Below are positions 46,901 through 57,566 of a stretch of DNA of 64,000 nt, one piece after another; positions within the stretch are counted from its first letter, which is position 1, and the number at the start of each line of letters is the position of its first letter. The notes under the pieces were generated by a model that made no database searches, was not told where the DNA came from, and saw only the letters and a list, made by a program, of their open reading frames with translations. The stretch comes from Liolophura sinensis (taxonomy: Eukaryota; Mollusca; Polyplacophora; Chitonida; Chitonidae): positions 2,605,991 to 2,669,990 of the forward strand of contig NC_088297.1 in NCBI RefSeq assembly GCF_032854445.1. Direction: 5' to 3'. The position numbers and the translations under genes were made by a program.

Positions 46901-49900
46901 GAATTGGTCTGCATTTGAAACTGATTCACGAACTTCATTTTAATTCTCATGTTATCCGGAGCCTAGAAAATCAGTCAGAACCGAAAAAAAGAAAATGTTA
47001 AAACCATATTCATTTCTCTGGTTGGTACTTTATACCGATGTTTAGACCATACAAATACCTCAACACCAATTATTTTAGACGGCTTACAATTTTAAAGCGT
47101 GGTAGTTTTTATACCGGTATTAAAGCTTTGCGCTGCTTTTAATACTTTTTAACTTAACACTCAGTTTTAGGTTTTCCACTTAACACCCGCTGTTAGGTTT
47201 TCCACTTAACACCTGCTGTTAGGTTTTCCACTTAACACCCGCTGTTAGGTTTTCCACTTAACACCCGCTGTTATGTTCCTTTGTCCTCATATCAATGTTT
47301 TAAAAGAAAACAAAGATTTAAACTTAAAAAAATCTCTACTTGATGAATTAATATATGTTCGCACCTCCGTAACTCAATGATAAATCAGATTTTCACCTAA
47401 GCTAAGCAATGAAAAACAACTCATAACGTGAATTTCTCTCTTCTCACAAAGGAGCAACTTAAATATCCATTGACATCGCAAAATACGCGAGACGTAATGT
47501 CCATGTGGGTTCTCTGGAGCCCAGTCCTCTTAGCGTTTCGTACATTTAAAAATAGACCCCGGGCAGCCAGCACCATCATGAGAATTATGTCATAGTCACG
47601 TAATGAGGCCTTTGAGCAAGTTGCCACGCACATAAAGTTAAAATTAAAAATAAAATTGTAGTGCTTGGTAAAATGTGGTTCTGTTTGTATGAAAGTATTT
47701 TCTTACAACACGGATGCGAATGATTTCCTCTTACCCTGAACAAAAATGCGCATGTCCTGTCGGTAGGATGTCCACCTGACTGGTACCCAGGTGACGAGAA
47801 GGTCCTCACAGTGGTGTCAGCCATTAGTAAGTTCGTACCACATTCCGCTGAGATGAAAAAATATATACAGAAACAGCATTTTAATATTTTGATTTTTTGA
47901 TGTATACAGTTTTATGAAGACCAGACTGACGTTTTTCGTATTTTAAAAAGGAATATTTCTCAGTTGCAAAACTAACAGCCAACTCTAACTGGTCAAGATT
48001 GTTAAAATGAGTTCATGGCAATTTTCAAGACTTACGTGTTTCAATCGGATCCTCGCAGAATGGCGGAGCGAATCCGGCGGGACATGCGCACTCGTCACAT
48101 TTGTTCGGGTTCCGGTAACCGTTGTTCTGACAGGCGCTCCATTCCAAAGTATTTCCACCACATCTGTCTGTAAACATTGATGAGGAAGCGTATCAAATGA
48201 CTGACAGATCAATCGACTGACCGATTATTTTCTTCATTTGTAGCGCTATTACCACAAACTGAATCCATATGTATTGAAGCACTATGACCTTCTGGCCAAA
48301 TGGACTCAAGGGATGGACAGATGGCGAGACCAACTGCTTCACTGATAACATTGGCGTGGTTTGGTTTAATTGTTTCTTAAAGGAAAAGACCTCTGAAAAT
48401 TGAAGTAGGCATCACTAAGTAGACCACTTAAACGTATGCATAAATATGCTTTTATTTATTTGATTAGATTTTTGTGAAAATAGTTTAACATTCTATGGTG
48501 GGCTCTATGGACCATATTATCAGAATTTAGGTACTCTGACGTCACAGGAATTTTTTTCAACGTTAATCACGACACTCAATGTTGGAATAACTCTTTTTTA
48601 CCCATGAGGAAAAGATTACTGAAATAATATTCCCAAAAATTCCTTCCTTCTCGTGAACATCAGGAAAAAGGGGTGCTGTGACGTCAGAGTTCTTAGATGT
48701 CGTCAATATGGCTCATAAAGCCCACCATAGTACTAAAATATTTGAAACCCTTCATATTTAAGCTTTCTTTTATTTTAACCTCATTTATAGCGTTTAGTTT
48801 TACGCGTGGATGAAACGCGGGATGTCGGAGGAGAACAGCACTTCAATACTTGCACACCAAATTGGTGGACCGGCCCGATGGCTCTGTTGGTGGAGCGGGC
48901 GCTCGGAGGTGGCAGATCCAGGGTCATTGCTGGGTCGGATCACACCTAAGACCTTACAACTTCCTCACTTCGCGTTCAGAATCAAGGGGAAGTGCAACGA
49001 CAGGTTGGCCTGTTAGTATGATGGCTCGAGCGGGACGGCTTACTTGTCTTCGGTAAGTCGTCTCATTGACGCAGCTCTATATCAAAGAGCGGTGGAAATC
49101 CGTCCAGTAAGAAGGAGGCACATTACATGTACATGCACTCTTAGGACCCTTTAGTTGTCATATGACTGACAAATTGTTAAGTACGACGCTGAATCCCAAG
49201 CACTCACTAACTCACCATATTGGTGAAAGACAAAGGATGTATAGTAGAAAGTTAGACTGTGCCTCACGAGCGTCGTTGACCGGTTTTTGTGATACCATAG
49301 CCCCGCAGGCAGTGAGAGAAAAATCGCTGTCAAGTCTATACTCACCAATACAATATCTCAAGTTGGCTACTTTCGCGTCATAAAACGACAAGTCGTTCCT
49401 CTGTCCAATCGTTTCTCGCATAGCGGGATCAAGGGAAATGACCGTGTCTTTGGTTCTGTCTTGGGCAAAGTCCTAATTAAGGAAACGACATAGTACAAAT
49501 ACATTAGCCAAAATGAGCATAAGTACCACAAAATTGTGTCGAGCAAGATAAACAGAGCAGGCATAAGAAAAATACAGCATGACCGACTGAGAGTATCATT
49601 TGTCTTGGGTCCTCTTAGGAAGGAAAATAGTGTAAACACAAGTGTTTTGAGACTGGTCGGCCGTAAACATTGTGGCAAGGCAGAACAGACACATAGATGT
49701 GTAAGAAGGAGACATTCCTGCGGTAGCACATCAACAGGACAGATAATATAAGGAAAGTCTTGTCTGTGTAACGAATTAATTGTACCGGTTCTTTTACATC
49801 ATAGGACATGCCATAAACTTAATATAAAGTTAAACAAAACATTAAACTACATTTGACTATCCCTCGAAAACATGCGAATCGGGACGAGTGTACATACCTT

Positions 49901-52900
49901 AGCGGCACAGTTCATGATCAGTCCGTAATGGTAAGGTGGAACGGAACGCATGTACATACCTTAGCGCCGTAGTGCATAATCGATCCTTAATCATAAGGCG
50001 GAATGGAACGCGTGTACATACCTTAGCGCCGTAGTGCATGACCGATCCGTAGTCGTAAGGCGGAATGGAACGCGTGTACATACCTTACCGCCGTAGTGCA
50101 TGACCGATCCGTAGTCGTAAGGCGGAATGGAACGCGTGTACATACCTTAGCGCCGTAGTGCATGACCGATCCGTAGTCGTAAGGCGGAATGGAACGCGTG
50201 TACATACCTTAGCGCCGTAGTGCATGACCGATCCGTAGTCGTAAGGCACGCCCTCAGTGTGATAGTTGAACCAGCTATTGGAGATAAAATTCCCGAGGAA
50301 TCCTCCAAAGACGTTGCCCTCGTTTATCCTGACGTAATTACTGCGGTCCGGACGTGACTGTTCGTGACTCAAGCCGACAGCGTGGCCGATCTCGTGCACA
50401 ACGATTCCCAACTGAAATGAAACAGAAACCACGATTACATCATCATTTTTTGCTATCTTACGAATAACTAGAAGGCATTCCTAGAACCCAGAGAGGCCGC
50501 CTTGGTCAAGGTGGTTTGCATGCCAGGGCTGCGTAATGACCCCGCTACCTGTCACCAATGCGATCCCTTCTAGTTCGTCAAGCTCATGCTGGCTTTCCCT
50601 CCAACCGAACGTGCCAAAGTCTGACACATCCTCCAGATGATCGCGGGTTTCCCCCGAGCTGCCCGGTTTCCTCCCGCCATAATGCTAAGTGAAATATTCT
50701 TGAGTACAGCGTAAAACACCCGTTAAATAAATAAATAAATAAATCAATAAATAGACCCCAAACCTCATCCAGCTAAATGTACAAATTTCCACACTAATTA
50801 CAAAGGGACAATATTTATTTGATTGGTGTTTTACGCCGTACTCAAGAGTATTTCACTTATACGATGGGGGTCAGCATTATGGTGGGAGAAAACCGGACAG
50901 AGCTCGGGGGACCTTCCAAGACCTTCTTTGCAAGACCTTCGTTACAATACCTCCCCACATAGAGAGGAGGCCGGCATGAGCTGGACTTGAACTCTCAGCG
51001 ACAATATTGGTGAGACTCTCCTGGTTCATTGCGCCGTGTTAATCCCCTCGGCCTCTGAGGTCCATGGATAGTTTTAAACCAATTAATGTGCATGTATTTA
51101 TGGAAATACTACACGATGATGATCCGTGTTTGACCAAATCTTCCATTCATAAATACACCGCATATATGGTTTTAAAACTTCGCCAAGGCGCGTTTGCGAG
51201 TACATTCATACGCCGCCATTAAAAACCCAGTATATAACAAATAAAATCAACAAAGCAAATACAAAAGGAGAAAAAAAAATAAAAAATTGAAGAAAACTTC
51301 ACCACAGAGATCACGCAAATGTTGTCTGTAAAAGTGTTTATACCAATCTTTTAGCATTCTAAACCCACAAAACGTAGACAAATGTTTATACATGTTATGT
51401 TAATGTTTTTATTATATCAGAATAGCTGTACTATAAGTTCAGTGATACACAGTATTACATGAACCGATTTTACCCAAATCTAGGTTGGGAAAAAGAATAC
51501 TTCACATCAATATTCCAAAATATGGCCCATACATCTCAACATTAAACTGTAATTTTCTGGACAAATGTAATCTAACTAATTAAATTAGTGCAGGTATGTT
51601 ATTTACAGGGTTTTTTTTTTTCCAGATTTAAATTTTAATATAAATTCATGAAATAATAATTATATATAGCAAAACGAAAGTGTAATTAGATATCTAGCTG
51701 ATTAAATGTTTAAGGTGATACATACATGTAGATGAAATGACAGTAAAGAGAACTCACGAATTCACATCCCCTTCCGATAGAGACAGGCTGCCCGGATGGG
51801 TTTTTTCCTATATAGGAATAGCACCTGATAACAGAGAACAATTGATGTGAAAATAACGTAAATGGCTCGAATTTTGGACGGACGTATGGAAGCCGGATGA
51901 GGACATCCATACCTTCTGCACGTGACATTCGCGCGCAATTTTCCCCGTCCTCTGTTCGCTATGCGTGGGACGAGATGTCTTCATACGGCTTCAATACAAG
52001 CGTGAATTTTTCTCATGAAATTTCAAAAATTTCAAAATTTCAAAAAAGTTCTACATCTTGACGGTTAACCTATGTCAACATTTTTATGGCTGCTTTAAAT
52101 ATAGATATTTACCCAGAGATTTTATTGCATGGCCAAGATAAAATAAACCTGTTACTGGGATGAACTACCTGCTGTGTTCAATTCAGACAAGGGTGCAATA
52201 TATTCGACGGCAGTGTAAAAGGGAATCGTTAACACCGTGATGGCGGGACAGGAGCACTTACCCCCGGTCTTTGATGAAAATTAGATGTGGCGTGGCTCCA
52301 GGGTTGTTGTTCTCCGGGAATCGTAAACAAGTCTTCTCCTCCCAGCTGGCAATACCCTCTCTCACAATGGCGTGATCCGCCGGGGCTAAAGTAAGAAGAC
52401 ATGAACGTGTCAGTTGTTTGTGACTTCGTGGCCCAGGAGCCTCATATCAATGACTCACACCTATACTGATAAAAGACATAATGTGAATTCCAAGTTATGC
52501 CAGGCTTAAATCTTAATACCAATTTTGGAATTATACTTAATTAAAATTAGTACGTGAGAAGGTCTGTCAGCAACCTGTGAATGGTCATTGGTTTCCGCCG
52601 GTCTCTGCCCGGTTTCCTCCGACCATAATGCTGACCGCCATCGTATAAGTGAAATATTCTTGAGTACGGCACCAGTCAAATAAAATAAATATATAAAACT
52701 GCGGGCATTTAGTCCAGACTAGAGTTAATACCGGGCTTAACTGCTAGTACACGTTTGAACACCTGTGCTTAGAGCACCAAGAAAATTAAAGTCTTTTTCA
52801 TATACATTTGTCTAGTTTACTTCTTCATGTTTAACACCATACTCAACAACTAGTCAGATGTAGCTTTTAATTGTATTTCCACAGATGCTTTACTTCATTC

Positions 52901-55125
52901 ATAACGTTTTTTTTGTCTTTGAACACCGGGGCCAAGTTGTTTGAAAGTGTATTAGCTAATTCTGGCATTGAGTCGTTTTCCTTATATTTAAGATTTTAGC
53001 CAAATTCAGCAGCCAATGCAACTGCCCAACGTCCAAGTATTGAGTCTGAAGCTACATCTGAAGAGTTGTTGAGTATGGTGTTAAACATGAAGAAGTGCCA
53101 GTTTTAGTTCGCTTTTAATATTCTGTTATTTTTGGGATAAGAACTAAATGGAAGACTTGATTTAAATTAAATCTGGTATTAAGCCTTAAAGCAATTTTGA
53201 ACAACCCGGACCAATCAACTAAATAAAAAGGTAATCTAACCAGCAGCTGAATGAAACTTACGGAAGTTGGCTCCAAATTTCCAATTGACAACCCCTCCAT
53301 CCCAGAAGAACCTTCTGTTAGAGATAACTTTTCTCTTGGTTCTGCTGCTGTTTACTGACGCTGCACCTGGGTTAACGACGGTGAGTTGCAGTGTTCGCTG
53401 GATACGCCCGGTAGGGTCAAAGTCCACGGCGGCATCGACTGTGCTAGTAGTCAGCAAGATGTCCCCCTGGAAGAGCTCCAGGTCCTTGATGTCAAATGTG
53501 TCCTGTTGAACAACAAGACTGTTTGTTAAAGGAGCGAATTCTATACCATTATAAAAACAATGTGCACTCATGCTTAAGAGCAGGCTTTTTAAATGTTTTG
53601 TTAGGATGCATAAACATTGGCTGTAGCTTATTTTGGTTTTCATGCAAATAAATATTTGCAACTATTTAAGCATTTGCATGAACTGTTAGAATTAAACCTT
53701 AACTGAGGTAACCTGGCACGAGGCCATATATCACCGGTTACGTGTGACCATTTGTCAGCTAATCACACTGTCGTCGCTGCTCTAGTTTGCCTGTCTATGC
53801 TATACGTCTTAATTGTCTTAATTGAGATTGTCATTGTGTAAATGACATATGACAATTACTAGATAATAATTTCAGATGTGAATTTTCATATATGGAGTAT
53901 CAGGTGTAGATGTTTATATGTTTATTCGTGGAGGTTTGGGTGTGGGTGTGTTCAGATGTGTTTATGCAGATGTTGCCTATACGCCGATGTCATCTGAAAC
54001 TATTTTGCCATTTGACAATACAGCAACTCTGACTCGAGTCACCCTTTCTGACTCGAGTCACCCTTTCTGACTCGAGTCACCTTGACAATGTTACAAGACG
54101 CATCAAACAGTACTCACTGTTTTTCCATCAGTACATCAACACGTTCCTCAAATCTCCAATTGTTAAAATACTTACCACAGTTCTGCCGACGCTTTCGGCT
54201 AACTCCTGTGTCATCTTGGCCACTTTACACCAGACTTCAATACGGTCTTCAAAAGTTTGTCCGAATAGAGAAGGTTCGAGTTGTACCTGGTGTGACAAAA
54301 CAAACGGGTTGGGATACCTACTTCTGACTCGTGTTTAACAGTACATTGATTAATTGTTGGATTGATTGATTGATTGATTGATTGAAATTTCAAATGATCC
54401 CTTAACTGGTCAACCGATTCATCCTTTGATCAAGTAGAGGTCAAAGTTCATTTCGAACGTAAAGGCCATGATATTGAAGAAGTATATTTTGATCCATTTT
54501 ACATTTATTTATTTATTTATTTATTTGATTGGTGTTTATACCGTACTCAAGAATATTTCACTTATACGACGGTGGCCAGCTTTATGACGGGAGGAAAGCG
54601 GGCAGAGACCATCGGAAACCCACGACCATCCGCAGGTTGCTGTCAGACCTTCCCACGTCCGGCCGGAGAGGAAGCCAGCATGACCTGGACTTGCACTCAC
54701 TGCGGCCGCGTTGGTGAGAGGCTACTGGGTCATTACGCTGCCCTCGCGCTAACCAAATGAGCCACGGAAGCCCCCGATCAATTTTATAATATCACAGCAG
54801 AGTGGAACGAACTCAAAGATATGAAGATTTGATTATTAATCTGACTGATATAGTACGATGATTTTACATTTACCTCATTTAACTCCCATGAATGTAGATA
54901 TGTTGTACTTACAGCATCGAAGGCGCTGAGACGTAAATTGTTGACGTTCAGTTGTTTGCCGTTTAAGGTAAGAGTGATGCCGTTTGGACACGTGGCGGCG
55001 AAGTCAAACGTTCTTCGGGTCAGTTCTGGGGCGATTGGCATACATCTTACCGTCAGGAGTTTCAGCAAGATCGTGAACCCGACGATACAGCACGCTGTTG
55101 TCTGTCTTTTACAAGCTATCGTCAT
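40903..55125 (-). CDS. Secreted astacin metalloprotease, astacin-EGF-CUB-Cys module-TSP1 (gene 2)
   Basis: Minus-strand exons: 55125-54913, 54286-54176, 53502-53262, 52385-52262, 51824-51758, 50411-50208, 49472-49346, 48167-48036, 47847-47735, 46962-46841, 44808-44693, 42831-42750, 42353-42265, 41703-41487, then 41104 onward. If exon 15 reads through to TGA at 40905-40903 the protein has 719 residues. If it is spliced at 41020 (AGG|gtaaga) to 40909 (tttcgcag|CTC) it has 687. Domains: N-terminal signal (ACCIVGFTILLKLL), pro-domain, RTKR at 162-165, zinc motif HEIGHAVGLSHEQSRPDR (His258, 262, 268; Glu259), Met-turn SVMHY (Met315), EGF (Cys365 on), CUB, Cys-rich module, (PTPA)n linker and TSP1 (WGPWTDWSPCSRDCGSCG). 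Eight exons have exactly the same length as in gene 1. The catalytic set is complete, so an active secreted protease is expected. Gene 1 lies tail to tail with it. Confidence 0.93.
41487..41703 (-). CDS. Gene 2 exon 14: Pro-Ala-Thr linker and TSP1
   Basis: Encodes GPGPIVPPPTPAPTPAPT and further PTPA repeats (12-bp units), then EWGPWTDWSPCSRDCGSCG and RRYRTRLC, a TSP1 start with two Trp and paired Cys. The matching exon of gene 1 has a Thr-only heptad repeat instead. Confidence 0.93.
41590..41680 (-). repeat. 12-bp coding repeat (PTPA)n
   Basis: cctacgccagca / cctacaccagca units alternate within exon 14 of gene 2, about seven units. Confidence 0.9.
42104..42180 (-). mobile_element. SINE-A tail fragment with deletion
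   Basis: tttatttaattggtgctcaa then gaatgttacatggtgggagg. Confidence 0.75.
43480..44402 (+). repeat. 50-bp minisatellite, about 18 copies, intron 11 of gene 2
   Basis: Unit cttgtcattaccgagtctac ccaaaggtgt-anchored. Three 20-bp variants (ttttgttgggcctgttcaa, aattgtgaggcctattgaag, aattta/gtgggacctg) recur in partly ordered triplets, suggesting a 150-bp higher-order unit. Confidence 0.95.
44868..45020 (-). mobile_element. SINE-A core and tail
   Basis: gtgttttacaccgtactcaa to ccttcccacgtacagcc. Intron 10 of the minus-strand astacin gene. Confidence 0.9.
45022..45425. repeat. Dispersed repeat family D
   Basis: Starts cttaaaggaaaagacatgca; matches 48374-48762 through attgaagtaggcatcac, actctaactacgaccctgaa-like and atggctcataaaacccacca. 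No coding frame. Intron 10 of the minus-strand astacin gene. Confidence 0.8.
45938..45984 (-). mobile_element. SINE-A tail abutting a 45-bp tandem array
   Basis: tttatttgattggtgtttta and cgccgtactcaagaatg, after which the 45-bp repeat starts directly. Confidence 0.85.
45985..46226 (+). repeat. 45-bp tandem repeat, about 5.3 copies, intron 10 of gene 2
   Basis: Unit tagaatgcatttaagttgct followed by agcttttcagcttaagccat and gtggc. It begins exactly at a broken SINE-A tail. Confidence 0.95.
46238..46400 (+). repeat. Dispersed repeat family C, partial
   Basis: cttgtgaccatttgccagct and actgtcactgctctggtttt; intron 10 of the minus-strand astacin gene. Confidence 0.65.
46484..46730 (-). mobile_element. 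SINE-A, near full length, head degraded
   Basis: Tail, core (ccagcattatggtgtaagga) and degraded B/A boxes (gtcactggctcgccaac). Confidence 0.88.
47153..47272 (+). repeat. 26-bp tandem repeat, about 4.5 copies, intron 9 of gene 2
   Basis: Unit cttaacacccgctgttaggt plus tttcca. Confidence 0.93.
48374..48762. repeat. Dispersed repeat family D, second copy
   Basis: Same order of blocks as 45022-45425 (attgaagtaggcatcacta, caatgttggaataactc, atggctcataaagcccacca). Intron 7 of the minus-strand astacin gene. Confidence 0.8.
48866..49215 (+). mobile_element. SINE-B, near full length
   Basis: Head gatggctctgttggtggagc, B-box-like gatccagggtcattgctggg, body, and tail tcatatgactgacaaattgt, ending cactcactaactcac. 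Lies in intron 7 of the minus-strand astacin gene. Confidence 0.88.
49890..50250 (-). repeat. 62-bp tandem array of exon end plus 5' splice site, 6 donor copies
   Basis: Each unit holds exon-6 end sequence (ttacgactacggatcggtca, then tgcactacggcgctaag) and the intron start (gtatgtacacgcgttccatt). GT donors fall at 50207, 50145, 50083, 50021, 49959 and 49897, exactly 62 bp apart. The last unit is the most diverged, the middle four are nearly identical. Unit 3 has ccgccg instead of gcgccg, giving a TAA just before its donor in one frame. Confidence 0.95.
50208..50411 (-). CDS. Gene 2 exon 6: zinc-binding and Met-turn exon
   Basis: Sixty-eight codons, LGIVVHEIGH to PYDYGSVMHYGAK, phase 0. The proximal donor AAG|gtatgt (50207-50206) keeps the frame into exon 7 (DFAQDRTK). 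Its last 40 nt or so are repeated downstream in the array at 49890-50250. Confidence 0.95.
50492..50754 (+). mobile_element. SINE-A, full length but diverged
   Basis: gaggccgccttggtcaaggt head, core gatgatcgcgggtttccccc, long (aaat)n tail. Intron 5 of the minus-strand astacin gene. Confidence 0.88.
50808..51062 (-). mobile_element. SINE-A, near full length with core rearrangement
   Basis: Tail and head (ctcggcctctgaggtcc on plus) are intact; the core has a duplicated ccaagaccttc-like segment. Confidence 0.88.
52553..52698 (+). mobile_element. SINE-A core and tail
   Basis: tacgtgagaaggtctgtcag start, tail caccagtcaaataaaataa. Intron 3 of the minus-strand astacin gene. Confidence 0.9.
52819..53096. 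mobile_element. MITE-like element with terminal inverted repeats of about 46 bp
   Basis: acttcttcatgtttaacacc at 52819 is inverted exactly at 53077-53096, and the arms continue through atactcaacaact and tcagatgtagctt with two mismatches. No coding capacity; 278 bp in intron 3 of the minus-strand astacin gene. Confidence 0.85.
53655..53812 (+). repeat. Dispersed repeat family C, partial
   Basis: taaccttaactgaggtaacc-like start, then acgtgtgaccatttgtcagc and ctgtcgtcgctgctctagtt; intron 2 of the minus-strand astacin gene. Confidence 0.65.
54029..54085 (+). repeat. 19-bp tandem repeat with palindromic tgactcgagtca, 3 copies, intron 2 of gene 2
   Basis: gactcgagtcaccctttct repeats at 54031, 54050 and 54069. 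The 12-bp palindrome resembles an extended AP-1/bZIP half-site pair; function unknown. Confidence 0.85.
54504..54775 (-). mobile_element. SINE-A, full length, with likely target-site duplication
   Basis: All parts present. gatccattttaca on the left (54491-54503) and gatcaattttata on the right (54776-54788) look like an aged duplication. Intron 1 of the minus-strand astacin gene. Confidence 0.92.
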
Positions 55126-55322
55126 TTTCTTGCCTACTAGGCTATCAAGCAACTTTCAGTATCACAACCGACGGCAGAGGGAAGAACGTTATGAAATGGT
55201 GACTTTATTGTCACCCAAACGAATATACGACAAAACCTTCTGAAATTTTTGTCCTGGTCAGCAAAATTATCAACCACAGAGACAGACGACACAGAGTAAC
55301 AATTCATTGTTGGCTTAATTTT

Positions 55323-55333
55323 GTTTATATATC
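55323..55333 (-). promoter_or_regulatory. TATA box candidate of gene 2
   Basis: gatatataaac on the minus strand, about 200 bp before the start codon at 55125, a good match to the TATA consensus. Transcription would start near 55300, giving a 5' UTR of roughly 170 nt with no intron required. Confidence 0.5.
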
Positions 55334-55874
55334 TTTCAGTTTCCCGTGCCATAGCGTACCGTGCCTCCCGAAGTTCTCCCCGCTATGCCTGAGTGATCAT
55401 GAAAACCTGCAGGCCTCATCGATGATATCGTAGCCAGGTAGAACGTCAAGGTCACGCATCTATGCACAGCCTCCCTGACATAATCACTTAGGTTAATCCC
55501 CGAGGGTCGTAAATACCCATATTACATCCGCTTTGTTACAGATTTACGAGTTTTTTGTTTTTGTTTTTTTTTTTTTTGGCGTAAATTTGCTTGTGAAAGA
55601 AAAACTTCAGACTGAAGAAAATGGGAAAAGGACTTTTGCAAACATTTAAATTAGTTTTCTTTGCTCAACTGCTGTGTTCTTTGCTGACTGTGTAGTGTGA
55701 AATAATTGTCAACAGGTCCAAATGACATCTGTGACCTATTCGTATTAACACATTAACGACATTAGTATTAATCGATCATCTGATGACTTAGCTCAAACAT
55801 AATGCAGTCTGACTATATGCATAGAGTAACAGAAAGTAATTACATGAAAATTATTAAAAAAAATGTCAGCACTA

Positions 55875-56683
55875 TCACGGAATAGCCAATGGCTTTGTGT
55901 TAGCCCACGGAATAGCCAATGCCTTTGTGTTAGCCCACGGAATAGCCAATGCCTTTGTGTTAGCCCACGGAATAGCCAATGCCTCTGTGTTAGCCCACGG
56001 AATAGCCAATGCCTTTGTGTTAGCCCACGGAATAGCCAATCCCTTTGTGTTAGCCCACAGAATAACCAATGCCTTTATGTTAGCCCACGGAATAGCCAAT
56101 GCCTCTGTGTTAGCCCACGGAATAGCCAATCCCTTTGTGTTAGCTCACGGAATAGCCAATGCCTTTGTGTTAGCCCACGGAATAGCCCATACCTTTGTGT
56201 TAGCCCACGGAATAGCCAATCCCTTTGTGTTAGCCCACGGAATAGCTAATGCCTCTGTGTTAGCCCACGGAATAACCAATGCCTTTGTGTTAGCCCACGG
56301 AATAGCCAATGCCTTTGTGTTAGCCCACGGAATAGCCAATGCCTCTGTGTTAGCCCACGGAATAGCCAATGCCTTTGTGTTAACCCACGGAATAGCCAAT
56401 GCCTTTGTGTTAGCCCACGGAATAGCCAATGCCTTTGTGTTAGCCCACGGAATAGCCAATGCCTTTGTGTTAGCCCACGGAATAGCCAATGCCTTTGTGT
56501 TAGCCCACGGAATAGCCAATGCCTTTGTGTTAGCCCACGGAAAAGCTAATGCCTTTGTGTTAGCCCACGGAATAGCCAATGCCTTTGTGTTAGCCCACGG
56601 AATAGCCAATGCCTTTGTGTTAGCCCACGGAATAGCCAATGCCTTTGTGTTAACCCACGGAATAGTCAATGTCTCTGTATAAG
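55875..56683 (+). repeat. 30-bp minisatellite, 27 copies, open on both strands
   Basis: Unit cacggaatagccaatgcctt plus tgtgttagcc. Because the period is a multiple of three and lacks stops, the plus strand reads (LAHGIANAFV)n for 261 codons and the minus strand reads (AIPWANTKAL)n. There is no sign of splice sites or signal peptide, so it is treated as noncoding. Confidence 0.95.
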
Positions 56684-56816
56684 GATACCATATACTTGTA
56701 AAAGCACATTGAAAAACAGCTTGAAACTATACATAAGCAACATTTAGCAATGTTATACATTTTAGGCTCAAAGCCATTTACAAAAGAGTGCATTTGAAAA
56801 TGGTTTTCGCATTTTA

Positions 56817-57231
56817 ACTGACATTTACTGATCGTTTTACACAGTTTTAAAAACGTCTGTCTGTGTGTTCAAGTATAAATATTTCCATTTTCACATCGGA
56901 AACTATACTGACTACTCGTTCAAACATTTTGCAGGCACACTTTGGCTGAAATATTATCGAGGTCGCGTTCGTACATGCTGATTCTTTCATTCAAAAGCCC
57001 ATGAAGATTAATGCACATCTGTTTACACCGGCACTATTTTCGTCTCTCCACCGATTGCTGTTGATCGCGACAAACACGTATTCGATACATTGGCATGTAC
57101 AGCCGTATATATTCAGACTGAGATGGAACTCTGACAGACATGTAATCGCAACACGGGGAATAACTCATCGTTATTGAGCAACACCCTATTATGTCATGTA
57201 AAATCACTGCTCTACATTGCGTATTCATTTA
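56817..57231 (+). repeat. Duplicated element E, copy 1
   Basis: Matches 62119-62528 over about 410 bp with few changes (aaaacgtctgtctgtgtgtt, gaaactatactgactact, cgtctctccaccgattgctg, cgcaacacggggaataactc). An extra part-copy of its middle section follows at 57232-57330. Confidence 0.92.
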
Positions 57232-57330
57232 TGAAGATTAATGAACATCTGTATAGTTTTAAACCCGATTTTACCGAGGCACTATTTTCGTCTTTCCACC
57301 GATTGCTGTTGATCGTGACAAACAGGTTTG
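57232..57330 (+). repeat. Duplicated element E, internal part-copy
   Basis: tgaagattaatgaacatctg then cgtctttccaccgattgctg repeats 57000-57090 and is not present in copy 2. Confidence 0.8.
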
Positions 57331-57566
57331 CCATTAAATATCATCGTTATACTAAATCTGTTGAAAACTTTTACATCTCCATTTACAAATTTGTACCACA
57401 ACAATAAAAATATACAACCTGAACAAAGGACCTATAATGATGCTGGCTGCGAGTCATTTACGATATCTTCCAGATGAAGTATGCATTATGTAGCGTACCA
57501 TAATTTGTCCGTGACTTGCGCACTACTGTTTTCAAGATTTGAACAGCTGCTTTGTCAAGTGATAAC

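Noticed and set aside
55897-56682. 261-codon open frame of (LAHGIANAFV)n as a gene
   Set aside because: It is a by-product of a 30-bp period without stops and is equally open on the other strand; there is no signal peptide, splice site or promoter evidence.
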